The notes below the pieces were generated by a model. The model saw only the letters and a program-made list of their open reading frames with translations, did no database searches and was not told the DNA's origin. DNA of 64,000 nt from Orthonyx spaldingii (lineage: Eukaryota; Chordata; Aves; Passeriformes; Orthonychidae). The translations under genes were made by a program, and so were the position numbers. Shown here piece by piece: positions 23,401 to 36,806 of this stretch. Position 1 is the stretch's first letter. Every line of letters starts with the position of its first letter. The stretch spans positions 1,102,166 through 1,166,165 of the forward strand of contig VZTJ01001204.1 of the NCBI GenBank assembly GCA_013397795.1, in the 5' to 3' direction.

Positions 23401-26069
23401 TCTTCAACAAATTCTGCCTAAACAAACTCTAACAAGCCTAAAACAAGGTGTTTTTTTTTTCACTTATGACAATTTAAGTGAAGACCAGATCCCTAATCTA
23501 CTTCAAACATCTCTCTTTTCCCATTGCCTTTCTGCTCTCATGCCTACTGTGCACTGACAGCCCCACTAGTTCTTGAAGTGGTATCAATAAAAACAGTTGA
23601 CAGTTTGGTTTTAATGCTTTTAAAATTTTTCCAAATGGTATAGCAGTCTCCTGAGGTTCAGCTTTTTGGTTTTGTTTTTGTTGTGACAATATAAAAATCT
23701 TGAACTCTTAGGCTTCTGGCTCGAAAGGACTTCATTACCAGGGTTTCTTCTGTTTCTGTTTTCAGATTCAGAAATTAAGTCCCTTAGATGAATACCTTCT
23801 TGCATGGGTAGACATCTGTCACTTAGTTTTTTCCTCAAAAATACATACCACAAAAAAAAAAAGATGGGCCAGTTTAAGTTGTTGAGTACAAGCTCTAGGT
23901 GGTACTTTTTCAGTTGTGGAAGTTTTGTGTCTGTATGGAAATGTGTTAGAAATGTCACCACCCCCATAGAAGAAAGCATGATGGTAAAACATGATTTACC
24001 ATGGATTGGATTACCCTGAAATTATATTTATAGAGAAGTTAAGGCATCCAGAGCTGGTTTTATTTAAGGCACTCTCATTTTAAAGCACTCAGTTGTAGGT
24101 CAAAACTACTCTAAGGATTAATATTAATTGCAAATATTATCTTGATTTATCATTACTATGACTCCTCAAAACAGTGTCAAATTCTACCGATTTAACTGCT
24201 GAAATTGCAATATTTCTACTACTACATGAAGAACACAGTGAAATTATATTTTAAGGGAGGCTAACTAGGAAAGGTACAAATTTCCATGGAAAAATTAATT
24301 GCTTTAAAGTAACTCAGTAGTCAGTTTTATACTCTTCTACAGTTATAAAATGTCATGCTTATTCCCTACGTCTCATATTCTGTTAGCTTCCTGAATTCAT
24401 ACTACTACAGAAGCATGTTAGAAATTTGTCATTGATAACCAGAAATAAACAGTCAGAAGGGTAAACTAAGCTCAAGTCCACAGAACAAGTATCCATCTTT
24501 CTCTCACTCTCTCCTTGTGCTAAATACATTTATTATAGCTACTACTGTACCTTTTCCAATGCTGCAGAATTCCTCCAGAGGTGCACATCTTCAAGAAGAT
24601 TTCCAAATGTGCTAACAGGAAGCCTCATTGTTTGAGCAGACTCGTTTTTCATGTCTCTGAATGAAATTTAAAAAAAAAAATAGCCTGTTTCCTAAAAGAA
24701 CAAGTGAGGTTTATAACCTGAAACAGCTTTCTCTACTCTCCTTTAAACATCAGTATAGAAACACTATGCTACGTTATCTTCCAGACAGATCACTGCTCTT
24801 AGCATTAGGCTATCCATTGCATGTAATCCTGTGTTCTCTGTTACAAAAATAAGAAACTGTAATAGACCTTACCTGCCTATTAACTGAAATTATGACGGGT
24901 TTTGTTTTGACAGAATAGTTTTGTGGAATGATTCTCCATTTTTTTTGTTGTTTCTCTGATTGATTAATAATTTGTATTTAGAATTGCTATGAAATGTGAC
25001 TATTTTTCCTTAAATCTTTAAGCTTTTAACAGGTCCCAAGGCTATTTTAAAGACATGAAAGTTTCTGATACATAAAAAGTCAAAGATCTTTTGAACAGGT
25101 GTAATTCCAAAATATTCTTTTTAAACAATAAATAAATATTTGAAATTAAAGAATTCAGCTGTTTCAATAAAGATGGACCTAAGTATTTCCAAATTCTTGT
25201 TTTAGATACAGAAAAGAAAGAGAGGTGGAAATGTCGCTCTGAAGCAGTGGGAGTTATCAGAGAAACACAGGTCTCAGAGAAAAATCCAATCAAAATGCAG
25301 TTGTTATCCTTACAGGAAAGCAAAAGTGGACTCCCAAAAGAGAAGAGTCTGTGTTGTGAATTGGGCTGCAGCAATCTATCACAAATAGAGGTGATTAACA
25401 AAAAAATAATATCTGAGCTAATTCAAGTATTAGTCATGAGAACATTTTGACTCGCCTAAAAAGTGACTAATTTTTTTTCTGGAATTATGCATTTGCTAAT
25501 GTTCTCTAACATCTCAGGACCTGTTCAATTATCATCAGCATCCAAACCTTTCTGAATTCTGTCATAGCTGGGTACTTAGGTTTTCTGAAAGTTTCAACCT
25601 TAAATCAATATCTCAATGATTTAAAGGAAAGTAATTTTTCTGAAATAGAGAAATATTGTAACACTGCTTCTGGCAGCATTGTAAAGAGGAATAGATGCAA
25701 CCTTGGTAGGTGATCTAATCAATCTGTCTGAACAGAACAGGAATATTGTGCCAGGTCTCCTGCAGCCTCTACTGTTAATTGATTCTAGTGTGATGTTTGC
25801 CTCTTTCATAGCAGCATGAAACTGCTAACTCATGCTCACTTTCTAATAGGATATAACTCTTAGTTCTTGTTTCCAATTACATTTACCGAAATATTGTATT
25901 TTTGCACTCTTCTTGCCCAAGCACAGTATTTTTACTTTTGTAATTGTATTTAATTTTTTTTTTTCATGTTTCTCTGCTAATCTCTTAATATGAATTTGAG
26001 TTCTGATCTTCTGCTTCAGCTTACCTATGGTTCCTTTTAGGTCTGTCTTTTCCTCAGATATAATAACTC
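20437..26069. other. Gene-free AT-rich stretch
   Basis: About 5.6 kb without a supported gene. A GC-richer patch at 23030-23230 shows no codon or repeat pattern I recognise. A 99-codon frame at 21306-21605 starts with MMMVAAPEQS and lacks family resemblance. A strong acceptor-like CTTCTGTTTCTGTTTTCAG ends at 23765 but has only a weak donor after it. Confidence 0.5.
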
Positions 26070-26635
26070 CATTCTCTCGGGTCCTGTCACTGGTCGCCCC
26101 AGAGCAGAGATCAGTGCCTGCCCCTCCTCTTCCCCTCACAAGGAAGTTGTAACTGCAGTGAGGTCTCCCCTCAGTCTCCTCTTCTCCAGGCTGAACAGAC
26201 CCAAGTGGTCTCAATCGCTCTTTGCATGGCTTCCCCTCAAGGCTCTTCACCATCTTCATTGCCCTCTTCTGGACACACTCTAAGACCTTCATGTCTTTTT
26301 TTACTGTGACACCCAAAACTGGACACAATATTCAAGGTGAGGCCACCCCAGTGCAGAGCAGAGCGGGACAATCCCCTCCCTTGCCCAGCTGGCGATGCTG
26401 TGCCTGATGCCCCTCAGGACATGCTTGGCCCTCCTGGCTGCCAGGGCACTGCTGACTCAAACTCAGCTTCCCACTGATGATGACCCCCAGATCCCATTCT
26501 GTGGTGCTGCTCTGCAGCGTCTCGTTCCCCAAACTGTCTGTACATCCAGGGTTGCCCTGTCCCAGTTGCAGAATCTGGCACTAGCCCCTGTTTAACTTCA
26601 TATGGTTGGTATGAAGCATTCCCCACCCAATTCAC
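26070..26635 (-). mobile_element. CR1 LINE fragment, late ORF2 without the 3' end (minus strand)
   Basis: The plus strand reads as the reverse complement of late CR1 ORF2. Anchors include TCTCGGGTCCTGTCACTGGT, CCCCTCAGTCTCCTCTTCTC, GCAGAGCGGGACAATCCCCT, CTGGCTGCCAGGGCACTGCT and GTACATCCAGGGTTGCCCTG. On the minus strand, frames carry ETLQSSTTEWDLGVIISGKL and ERLRPLGSV-type peptides and end with CSGATSDRTRENG. Similarity stops just after SDRTRENG, so the final ORF2 blocks, the 3' UTR and the tail are absent. Frameshifts separate the parts. It is a dead fragment. Confidence 0.93.
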
Positions 26636-29600
26636 TTTACTCCTTATTTAAAACGCCTTAGCCACAAGAACCTAACTGTTCACTTATTCCTCACTGCATC
26701 ATTTATTCATGTGTGTGAAATACAATCTTTAGGCAGATCTAATAGCTTGTGGAAAATGCACATTGCATTACTGTGCAGTGTTGCTACATTCGTGTAGTGT
26801 TCATTTCAGAATGTGTTTTACTTTAGGTAAACTTGCATATCCTGGGTTATTTTGTTCATGGAGCTGAACATTACAGAAGAATCCTTATGAGAAAACAACA
26901 ATGAACAATACCATTTAGGCAAATGGTTAATTTTATCTTTGTTTTGCCAAGTCACAATTCATTGTCCTTCTTGATGGTGCAAAACTAATTGGCTCTTATC
27001 ACACTAACATTACCTCCAAAGGCAGATAAAATTAATGCAAAGTAAACATCACCACGATCAAAGACAGACTGATTAAAAAGGAAATAGACTCGAATGAAGT
27101 TGATGTTGAAACTTACAACAGGCTCTCTCAGAATTATAAATCAAAAAGTTTTGCAGGTTATAAGCTACAGCTCCCATTTATTATTTTGCATCTTTTGCTT
27201 TAACCTTGGGTCATCCTTAATGCATCTACTCTGCAATGATTAATAGGACAGATGAAAATAAACTATGGAAGAGCAATGCGTATTGCATGACTAATTACTT
27301 TATCAGGTTACTTGTTTACAGCTTTTAAAATGTTTTTGCTCATATAAATAAATCAAAGCCTGTTGAGCTCTGTGTTGTATGTGAAACACTATCATATCTG
27401 ACTGTGATACTTTTAAGGGGAGTCCATCACTTTCAAGAAATTATACTTTGAACTGCAAAATCTCCAGCCTTTTATTTTCCTCCATTCAGTCCCTTTTGTA
27501 TTTGCTGTGTTTGCAGGAAGATCCTGTTCGAATCTGTGAGTAATGTATTTTCTTTCCTCAGACTTCACATTGGAACAAATTTGTATATTAAATTCCTTCT
27601 AAAAAAATCTCAAATAACTTTGGCAGTTGCTATTGAGTCTGAATGAAAAAAGGTTTATTAGACATGACCGTTGAGGGGTTAGGATCATCATTTGAGTTTT
27701 TAAATTTAAAAATAAAAATGCCAGTGATTTTATTTAATCCCAGTCTTCAAAGAAGACTGCAGAAACATTCTTGGAAAAACAGACATTTCAACCTGAAGAA
27801 AATAAGTTATATTTAATTGAAAGTTGCAGTTAGTTTTATGTGAAGCAAGTAAAATTCTAGAAAAGTTGAAGAAAGGTGTACATTTACATGGATCTTGTAT
27901 TTGAAGACTAGACAGTTACTCTGCACAGGATAATTGATTTTAGAAAATATGATTCTTAATTAAATTGAGTGGCTTAGAGACTGTTATTGAGGAAAATATC
28001 TAAGAGTTGTTAAAACCCACACAGAAGTAGGATAAGTCAGAAATCATTGTAGTCTACAAGTTCATACACTGACACTTAGCAACCAGACAAATATGTAGAA
28101 GACTACAGTAAAGAGGAAAGAAATTAATTATTCCTCACATGCACTGGTGATCTTACAAGGAGTCTGGAGCTTAAACTGTGAAAGAGGTGCCCATATGGAT
28201 CATACATGTAGTCATATATGGAGAACAGGGGAAAGAGAAGCTTCTCGTAAAATTATTTCTGGAGAAGGCAAAACTTTTCTCTTTCTTATGGCCTTCATCG
28301 CAGAGGACCTTCAAACCATCGCATGGCCTTCAAACAGGACATGTTGTTATCCAGTAAAGAATATATTGGAGATAACGGGCTTAATTAGATGCATTTATAT
28401 TTAATATTTTCTATAATATTTAATATATGCAATATTAAATACTTCAATGAGAATGTGTTAGAGCATTGATGTAGGTGCCTGAGTGAATCCAAAACATTAG
28501 GCAAGGTGTGGATTTGGAGTTTCAATTCTATATGTGACTGTAGGGAGCAATGCAGAGAAAGACAGAATCTAGAGAATGAAGAAGTTGCACAAGGAATTCA
28601 AATATCCATATACAATTTTCCAGAGGAACAGCCTGTAATTATTTTAGGTGAATTCTGTTTATTTTATATGCAATTTTTCATTTCCAGTGCTTCAAACCAC
28701 AACTGAGGTATGCAGTTTTTTTATGTTGTTTTACCAACAGCTTTGTCTATTTTCATATAACAAGGTGGGTGGGTTATATTGCCATCAGTAAACCAATTGT
28801 GTTCTGTATTTTCAAAGACAGAATTAATATCTAAATTGTGTGCGGGCAATCTGGACACATCTAAATTGTAGGGGTTATGCTTTGTAAGCTGATGGTTTGC
28901 ACAGCGTTCACTGATAGTTCCCAGAAACTCGGAATAGAGGCCACATTGTCAGATAGTGGTTTGAAGTTTGTTTTTTTTTGCTAGGCAAAAAGAATTGTTC
29001 CTTTTGTAGGTAACAGTGAGTCACCAAACTGCCTTAGCCCTTCTGCAAAGCAGAAGCAGAGAAAGTTTAAATTAGACAAGGCCACTCTTGTGGTAAGGAT
29101 TACTAAGTACTAAAATAGATGTCATGGGAGGCTGTGTAATCGTCTCCTCTGGAGGTTTTTGAGAGCAATGGTAAAGCAAAATCTCTCTCAAGTCTGACAA
29201 GGCACAGCTGCTCTGTTTTTCTGTGATACATATTTTATTTTCTAAAATCCATCACATATAGCATTTTACAGAAAATAAAATGCATTATATTTAATATTCA
29301 CTTCCAGTTTATTGCTTGTCCCATAAAACCCTGAGCATGTGATAAAGATGAACTGAACTCTTGTATCCATTTAACTATGTTTCAATTCAATAGTTTAATC
29401 TTAGAGAGAAAATCTGCAGAACAGAATTAGTTTGTTGCCAGTGTATTTGTATAGTCACCTTTCTATAGTCACAGAACACCAACATCCCTGTTTTCATGAA
29501 CAATAAACAACCACAGCTGCATTCCCTGCAGTTGAATTAGTAAATAGAAGGTAAAACTTTTCTCAAGCAGCACCTAAGTCATCCTGTAATAAGGGAATTA

Positions 29601-32600
29601 ATGTGCAACAAACATCATTGAGAAACATAGTCATTTGAGATAAACATGTTTTCATTTAAGTACTTGTTAATCTGTTATTGGCCCGTTCCGAATCTGAAAA
29701 CCTCAGTGTTGTCTTTTTGACATATTTCCCAGTTCTTTTGCTCTTCTACAGCACATTTGTAAGGATTAGAGAGCAAGCCTTTCGCTCCCTTTCCGTCAAG
29801 ATCAGCTTTTTATCTCACATGGAGAAGCTTTCTTGCAAGGACATTCAGCTGAGGCCTCTGACAAGCACCAAAACTGACCTTCCTATAAGACCTCCTAACA
29901 GACAGCTAAAGCCAGGCCTCTGTGCTCCTCTCATGGCCATTAGCCTGCTGGCACCATTTCACTTAAAGTTAGCATCTTTGTATCATAGCAACACAAGAGA
30001 ATGCAAAGCAAGAATAATATAGCGGTGTTTTGTGACAAAGAACAATTGGAGAATTCCTGAATCGACTTTTATGTTCAAATGATTTTTATGTGCAAATTCA
30101 TGAGGCAAGTTTCCCATATCAGATACATAAATAATGGCATTCCAGCCTTAAGCTAGCTTCTAAATGAGAAAAATGGCCTCTTTTTTTCTTAAAATGTATG
30201 GCTGTGTCACTTGTTCTTTAGTCACTCAAGGAGAAACAAGTTCCACAATGTTATTGTGATGAGGGCAGGTCAGCTGGTTATTTTTAGCTTGAGCAAATTC
30301 CCAAAAGAGGAAACATTCTCTACCTGCAGCTTATTAGCATTCAGAGCTGCACAGCTCCATCCATTTCAGCATCAAAACAGCTATTTAAGTCTTATTTTTG
30401 CAACTAAATGCTTGCTGTTCAGTATTAAGAAAAAGGTGACTCAGAAAAAACAGCATAATGTGTTTCTGATCTCAAAAGCAAAGTGCAAAGACTGATTACT
30501 AAAATCTCTGGCAATGGAGTAATTAGCACATAAATATAAAGAGAGCTACTACCTGACATTAATGACTTTAGCCATTAAAACACCCCAGGAACAGAATTTT
30601 CACTGTATTTTTTTTTTAAGGTTTCTTTTCATTTTTTCACATCTACGTAGTTAAAATTTTGATAGAAGCTGGCACTCAAGTTTAAACTCCTTTATTTAGG
30701 TCTCGTGAGGATTATGTTTTAGGATAGGCAGGATATTTTCTAATTGTGATCCTTGTCCTGGTTGCATAGGTTCACAGACCTAGGAGTTTATCTTTCTCCT
30801 GCTTTGCTAACCAGATACAGGTACCCCAGAGGGAATTCCAAATTAGCATCTGGAAAGGTTTGGAAGTATGATCTACATTTTAATACTGATTGCATACCTT
30901 TAAAAGTCTGATGTGGAAATGTTCTCAGAGGAACCTCTCAAAAACTCCTGCTTGCTGTTATGTACTGGATATATTCCCACTGCAGGGTTAGATACTGTCT
31001 GATTTAGTAGACATATACAAAGAATTATAAAAACAAAAGGACGGAGTGAAAAACCAATGCTTTGTTCAATTACAATACTGCCCTTGTGTTACAGTTGATT
31101 CAGAAGGTAAACTTCAGTCAAATTTTTGGGTTGTTCATTGTTTACCAGTAGAGAGCAGAACTTTCTTTCCTTCCTTCAAAAAGAAGAGAAACTTACTTAA
31201 AATTTGTAAAATACGCCTTTTAAAAAATTATTTTCAATTCTCCTTATAGATATTTGTTGATAATACTTCTGACCATAAATTCCAGCTGTTTGAAACCTGA
31301 CATCCAGGGAGCTCTGTCATTCACTTTGAATTTGCTGAAAACTCTGAGCACTGCATTTATCACAGACATCTTGAGGTCCTAGGTGATCCTTTCTTACCTT
31401 CATCCCACATAAAACACTTCCATTCCCTCCTCTTATACTAGCACTTCTCTTTTCCAACTTCCCTCTACCACTTTCTCTTTTTTAGGTCATTCAGGATGCT
31501 AATGTTTACAAGCTGCACAGTACAGATCAATAGAGAGACAAAGAAACTATTGTTTCTCTGGAAGAGTTTACCAGCTGGCAAAACATGAGACATCCATCTG
31601 TCTTCAGCTGCAAGGGCATTTGAAGCTACTGGAAATCTGACCATAATGTCAGTATCTAAATTTGTCCTATATTTCTAATATTTTCTCCTCCAGCTTCTGT
31701 TGACCCCAGTAACCATACAGGGGTAGAACTCAAAAGTTCTGTTGCATTATGTACAACAGAGAAATCAGAGCATGCAGGTAGGAGACTGGCTTTGCTAGTC
31801 ACTGAAGCACAAAAATGTTGAAAAGTTTTCAACACATAAGGGATATATAATCTGAGACACAAGAAAAAGAAACAACCCCACCCAACACCCTTATTATTAA
31901 TTTCTTCAACTGAGTCTGGATTATGGACAGATATCAACTTTAAGCAAATCTAAATGAACCACAAGCAGTAATTTTGTATGCCCAGATAAACAGATCATAG
32001 ATCTGAATTGGTTACTTACTGAAGTATCCTGAAATAAATTTTCCATTGTTTAAGGATACTCCTAACAAAATGTGCTGGTTGTCAGTATCTTGGTGTAAAC
32101 TTGTAAAAGCTGATAGAGGCATAAATTGGTTTTCTTCCTCTAAGCATCTTCTGATGTCTTATCAAATGCCTTGCAGCATTTGTGATGTTGGAGATGTTGG
32201 ATTTTCCTTTCCAGTTACATTTAAGGAAATGCATTTGGCTAATAGCAGTTAATAGTTTGCGAGGCTTTTCCTGTTTCTAAACTGACTCTTTGGTGTCAGG
32301 TTATTATTTTATGAGTTGTTTGATCTGCAGCTGAGCTTTAAATTGACTACACAGTGTGGCCATCCTACGTCTCATTCAGGTTCGTAGTGTGGCATCACTG
32401 TGGACACCCATTATGGACAATTAACTGGGTAAGAAGGAAGCAATAATGGTTGTGATTTGTGAGTAAGAGAGCCTTAACTGGCAGTTAAAGAATATAATGT
32501 GTAGGAGTCTTGCAACTGGAATGGAACAGGTGGAGAAAGTTACTTAATGCAAGCTTGTGCTCTTGTCCAGCAAATAATTTTATTGTGGCTTCCCAATCCA

Positions 32601-35600
32601 TTTCTTAGACAAACTCCAGCCAGAAGGAAATGTTTAGTACATTCTTGAGCCCTCTGGCCAACAGAGGAAGAGTTTACTGTGTTCTTCCTCAAAAGCAGCC
32701 CTATGACTGCACAGTACAGATGTGCCAGGTGACAAACAGTTCTCACCAACAGTGCACCTGGCAAGGGCAGGCCAGGCAAGCACGAGCAGGTCAGGACTGG
32801 GGACCCCCAGGACTTCCTTGCATGCAACCCTGCTGCCATGTCTCCACTGCAGCCACCATCTCTGAAAAAGTACCAGTTCTAGTAACCACACTCCAAAGCG
32901 CAGATTGTTGTTTTTGTCAACGTTCCTGTTAATAAAATTTGATTGCTGGGTTATTTTCGGTAAATAAGCACAGAAGAACCATATATGCTGCCAGAGTGAG
33001 TTGAAGCAATACAGTTGGTGAGCGTTCTCTGTAGTAGCAGGGACTTTTAGTGTTCAGTACTTCAAGGAAGCAAAATTAAGTCACAGGCCTGGTAACAGCT
33101 CGTGTACTACTGAATTATTAGGGCAGTTAATTGGTTATGCATTGGTCGCAATCCCAACTACATGAACTGTTAATGCCCAAGAGACAGGTCTCATTTCCCT
33201 CATCCAAAATGTTCTTTCAGTTCTCAGTCAACAGATGACTATATGCACAGATTAATACTATGTAACATTTGTCCAGAGGAAGAGAATGGCCAACACTGGG
33301 GTACTCTTCCCTCTTTATGACCTAGGTTCCCATTGTGATATTCAGTAAAGTGCCTATCAAAACCAACTTGATATTCAGAAATTTTAAGTGGTGTCAGTAA
33401 ACATCCTTTCTGTTAAATTGTTATTCGTTTCCTCAAGCTAATCATTCTTTTAGTCTGAAATGTTCTAACTCCTGTCACTGGGAAAAAAACTGAAAAGAAA
33501 AAAGGAACAAAAAAATCCTTAAATCTGACTTGCAACCCCTAATGAGAAAAGAAAAAAAAAAAATCTGTCATCTCATTCAGAAGAAAGAAAAAAATGCTAG
33601 CTTTTTTAAAGTGAAATAAATGCTTTCTCTAAACATGATCGCAGTTGACAAAATGCTGGATGTTTAGGTGGCAATTATAGCCCTTTCAGAGACTGTCAAA
33701 TCTTGTCACAACACATGTTATAAATGAGGACAGATTTAGACATCCTTTCTGACAGTTATGTGTAGGATGTGGATGGTTGGCAGTTAAATTTCAAATGCAG
33801 GGAAATTTTCCTTCCAATAAATCTTTGCTTGTTTATTAAGAGGGAGTTGCCGTGCACTGAATCTTGTATCTACCATGTGCAGCTTTTCATCCTTACAGCT
33901 TTTGACATTTCACTTTAACTTTCTTTGTGACAGCCATCTGAACATTGTTTTAGGTAAAAAGTAACCTACGGTGCTCTGGAGATGTAAGAATTCTTTTGGT
34001 GTTTTCATACTGAGATGAGAGTAGGAAATGTGTCGTATTATACACGCATGGATAGATATCAAGAAAGGAATTAACTGAGACTGCAACAATGCTGATTGAA
34101 GGGAGCAACTTCATGATGCACACAGAAAATGGGATAAGGCTCTAGCCCACATTCATCATGTGAGATGTACAAAATGTTGATGAAGTATTAGTAATAATAA
34201 TGTGCATCACAAAGCACAATTCATGTGATGATAAACTACTTCGTGTGTCATTAAAGGCCAAACCTGATGTCGATTTCAAACTGATTTTGATGTTAAGAGG
34301 ACAAACAGCATGGGGAAAAGAGAGGTACGAGGAATCATATTGCCATGGGAAAGAATCCTGGCTGGGTCAGACAGAACTTTTTTGGAAGCTCTGAAGGTGA
34401 GCATGCTGGAGCAGCCTCAATGTTGTGATGAGTGCAGTATAAACCTTGTTGACTGCCACTGCCTAAATCTGCTAACCAGGACAGAAAGTGAAAACCTTTG
34501 CATTCACCATTTCTGCAAGGGTTGATAAAGAGGTGAGAGGGAGAGAGGCAACATGTCCCAGTTCAGTGATGTCCAGCATACCTTGCATTCTATACAGTTA
34601 GTGGAGAGAAGGCAGCTACAGCTCCTTTAGTACCTGCTCCAAATGCCAATAATCCCTTCAAGCTCCCAGAAGCATCTCCTCCTGGAAGAAACTGGTAAGA
34701 GGAAAAAAAATCTCCTTATCCATTTTGTAGTCCTCTCTCACTGGAATGCACTGGCACATTATAGACTTTTATGAATGGTGGTGTATAAAACCCCAGTGAA
34801 TTAGGTAAGCGTAAAGCTAACATTTCATAGAGAGAGTGAGGAAGAGATGTAATCTATGATATCAGGACCTTGTGATTCTCTTATTTAGCTATAGTAGCAG
34901 TTTAGCATAAGACAGTTATTCACGTGCAAACTGTTAAGCAGATCTATGAGTTGTTTGCTGGACCGGGACCAAAGTGCTCATTGCGTTGGAGGATGGAACC
35001 CATAAACTGGAACACTGTGGGCAGCTATACCTTTTGCAGAGCTGAAGTTTTAGCACTTTCTATTTTCATAAGAGTGACAGTGTTATGTAACTAGCATATA
35101 GATGAACTTGTGTTCATTCCTAAGAATCATAAAATATTCAAAAATATTTGTGAGATTCTATCTTGAGTAATACAGCTTAAGCCCTTGAATTCTGAATGGG
35201 TAGGGCTCCTGTTTCTGTCTGGTTACAGACCATTCACTTAGCCTTAATGACATGCATTCAAATAAATGCTTGCTGTTTCACAAATGTGAAAATAAATTTA
35301 CTGTTTCTGTGCTCCAAGACATCAACATTTATTGCCTCATTTGGGAAAACAACAGAGTTATTTGGTTCATTTATACTCTATTCAAATACTGCTTTGAGAA
35401 CAGGGACCATCATCTTGCATCTCAGAGCTCATTGTGAATAGGGATATATATTCCCAGGTATCTTCCCTTCTATTCACATGTATGAAAAAAACTTAGGGGA
35501 TTAAAGATTACTGGATGTCTCAGGTATACATAATTAATTTGCCCATAAACTACTGAAATGTCACATGTCAACATTTTTTTATTTGTTCAGTTCCTTACTC

Positions 35601-35819
35601 AGCTGAGTTTGTATGTCTCTTCTTGACTTTATGGGTTAATTTACTATGTGTGAACAAATTCTACCTAACTATATGTGAATAAATTGTAGTGTCTCTTCTT
35701 CACGATCATTTAACCCATGAATCCTGGTTGGTTATGAAATATTGCAAAATGTTTGTCTGTTTGAGAAATATTTCTGACTCTTTATCAGGAAATGTCATAT
35801 TTGCATGTATGTATTCAGA

Positions 35820-35834
35820 AATAATAATAATAAT
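35820..35834. repeat. (AAT)5 microsatellite
   Basis: Five perfect AAT units in an AT-rich context. Confidence 0.9.
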
Positions 35835-36731
35835 AAAGAATTAGCTACTTCAGAAGTAATCTTCACATTATTGGATTGCTACGGGAGTACACCATCTAAT
35901 TTTACAGCTTTAGGCAGTAATTCTGATTGTGATGAAACTTATCAGAAATTTAGAAGCACCAACAATTTCAACTCTTTTTAGTGTCAGAAAACTAATCTTT
36001 AGGATTATAATTGTTAGAGGTTTGTCAGACTTGTTCTCCTATATCTCCTCACATATTTCTAATTACAGTAAAAAAAATGGAAAAAGTATCCCATCAGGAT
36101 AAAATAACCAACATGTTCTCAGATAATGTCTGTAAGGGAGCCATTGACTGGACTCGGGAAAAATTAAAATGAAATAACAAAACATTCATGTTTTGATGGA
36201 AGCAATTAAGGCTCCTTCCAATAAATTACTTTTCTTCAAGGCAAATAGATCTTTCATTGCCAAGGGATATAGGTATTTCTACACTACACCTGTTCAAAAT
36301 CCTGACCTCCAGATTCTTACATTAGAGACCCACATATGCTCATTAATAGCACTGCTGTTGATGCTGAGGAGAGAAAAAGAGTATTGTGCAATTCTGTCAC
36401 TACATCTGCTCTTAGTGTCACAGAGGCCACATGGATTAAGATGGTGCTCTTCAGTAAGAAGGAAAAACTTAACTCATGTGGGTACAAGTTCCTTGAAGTT
36501 AGCGCTACCATAATTAAATACACAGATAGGTGTGTGGAAGCTCTGTTCTGTTTTCAGGGTGCTGGAGGCACTACCAAGCCTTACTGACTCTGCCTTCCCT
36601 CCACTGGAGCTCACCTCTGCCTAGCCATAACCTGATTTCAGCCCCTCCTGAGGCTGTCAGTCCTTGAACCCACGAGGCAATTGCATATTGTGCTGCCACA
36701 GCCCTGCCATTATTCACCCCTCTCCCCCCAG

Positions 36732-36806
36732 CTTCATCTCCAGGAGTCTACAGTTCCAAACCCAGGGAGACTTTGGCCCATATATCCATAAGGTGCCCTC
36801 CATTAG
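36732..36806 (+). other. Candidate isolated 75-nt exon (unproven)
   Basis: A strong acceptor (CACCCCTCTCCCCCCAG, ending 36731) and a donor-like ATTAG|GTAAAG (36806/36807) bound 75 bases, a multiple of three. Two of the three frames are open, one reading ISRSLQFQTQGDFGPYIHK and the other SPGVYSSKPRETLAHISIR. The surrounding 36545-36810 is GC-richer than neighbouring DNA and has a second strong acceptor (CTGTTCTGTTTTCAG, ending 36557). I recognise neither peptide. It may be a cassette exon, a noncoding exon, an old repeat or chance. Confidence 0.2.

Noticed and set aside
25843..26328. 161-codon minus-strand open frame
   Set aside because: Its N-terminal half is a CR1 ORF2 remnant and the rest is chance read-through into flanking DNA. 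It is not a host gene.
34350..34400. Donor-like CTGAAG|GTGAGC after a short open frame
   Set aside because: No pyrimidine tract or acceptor upstream to define an exon.
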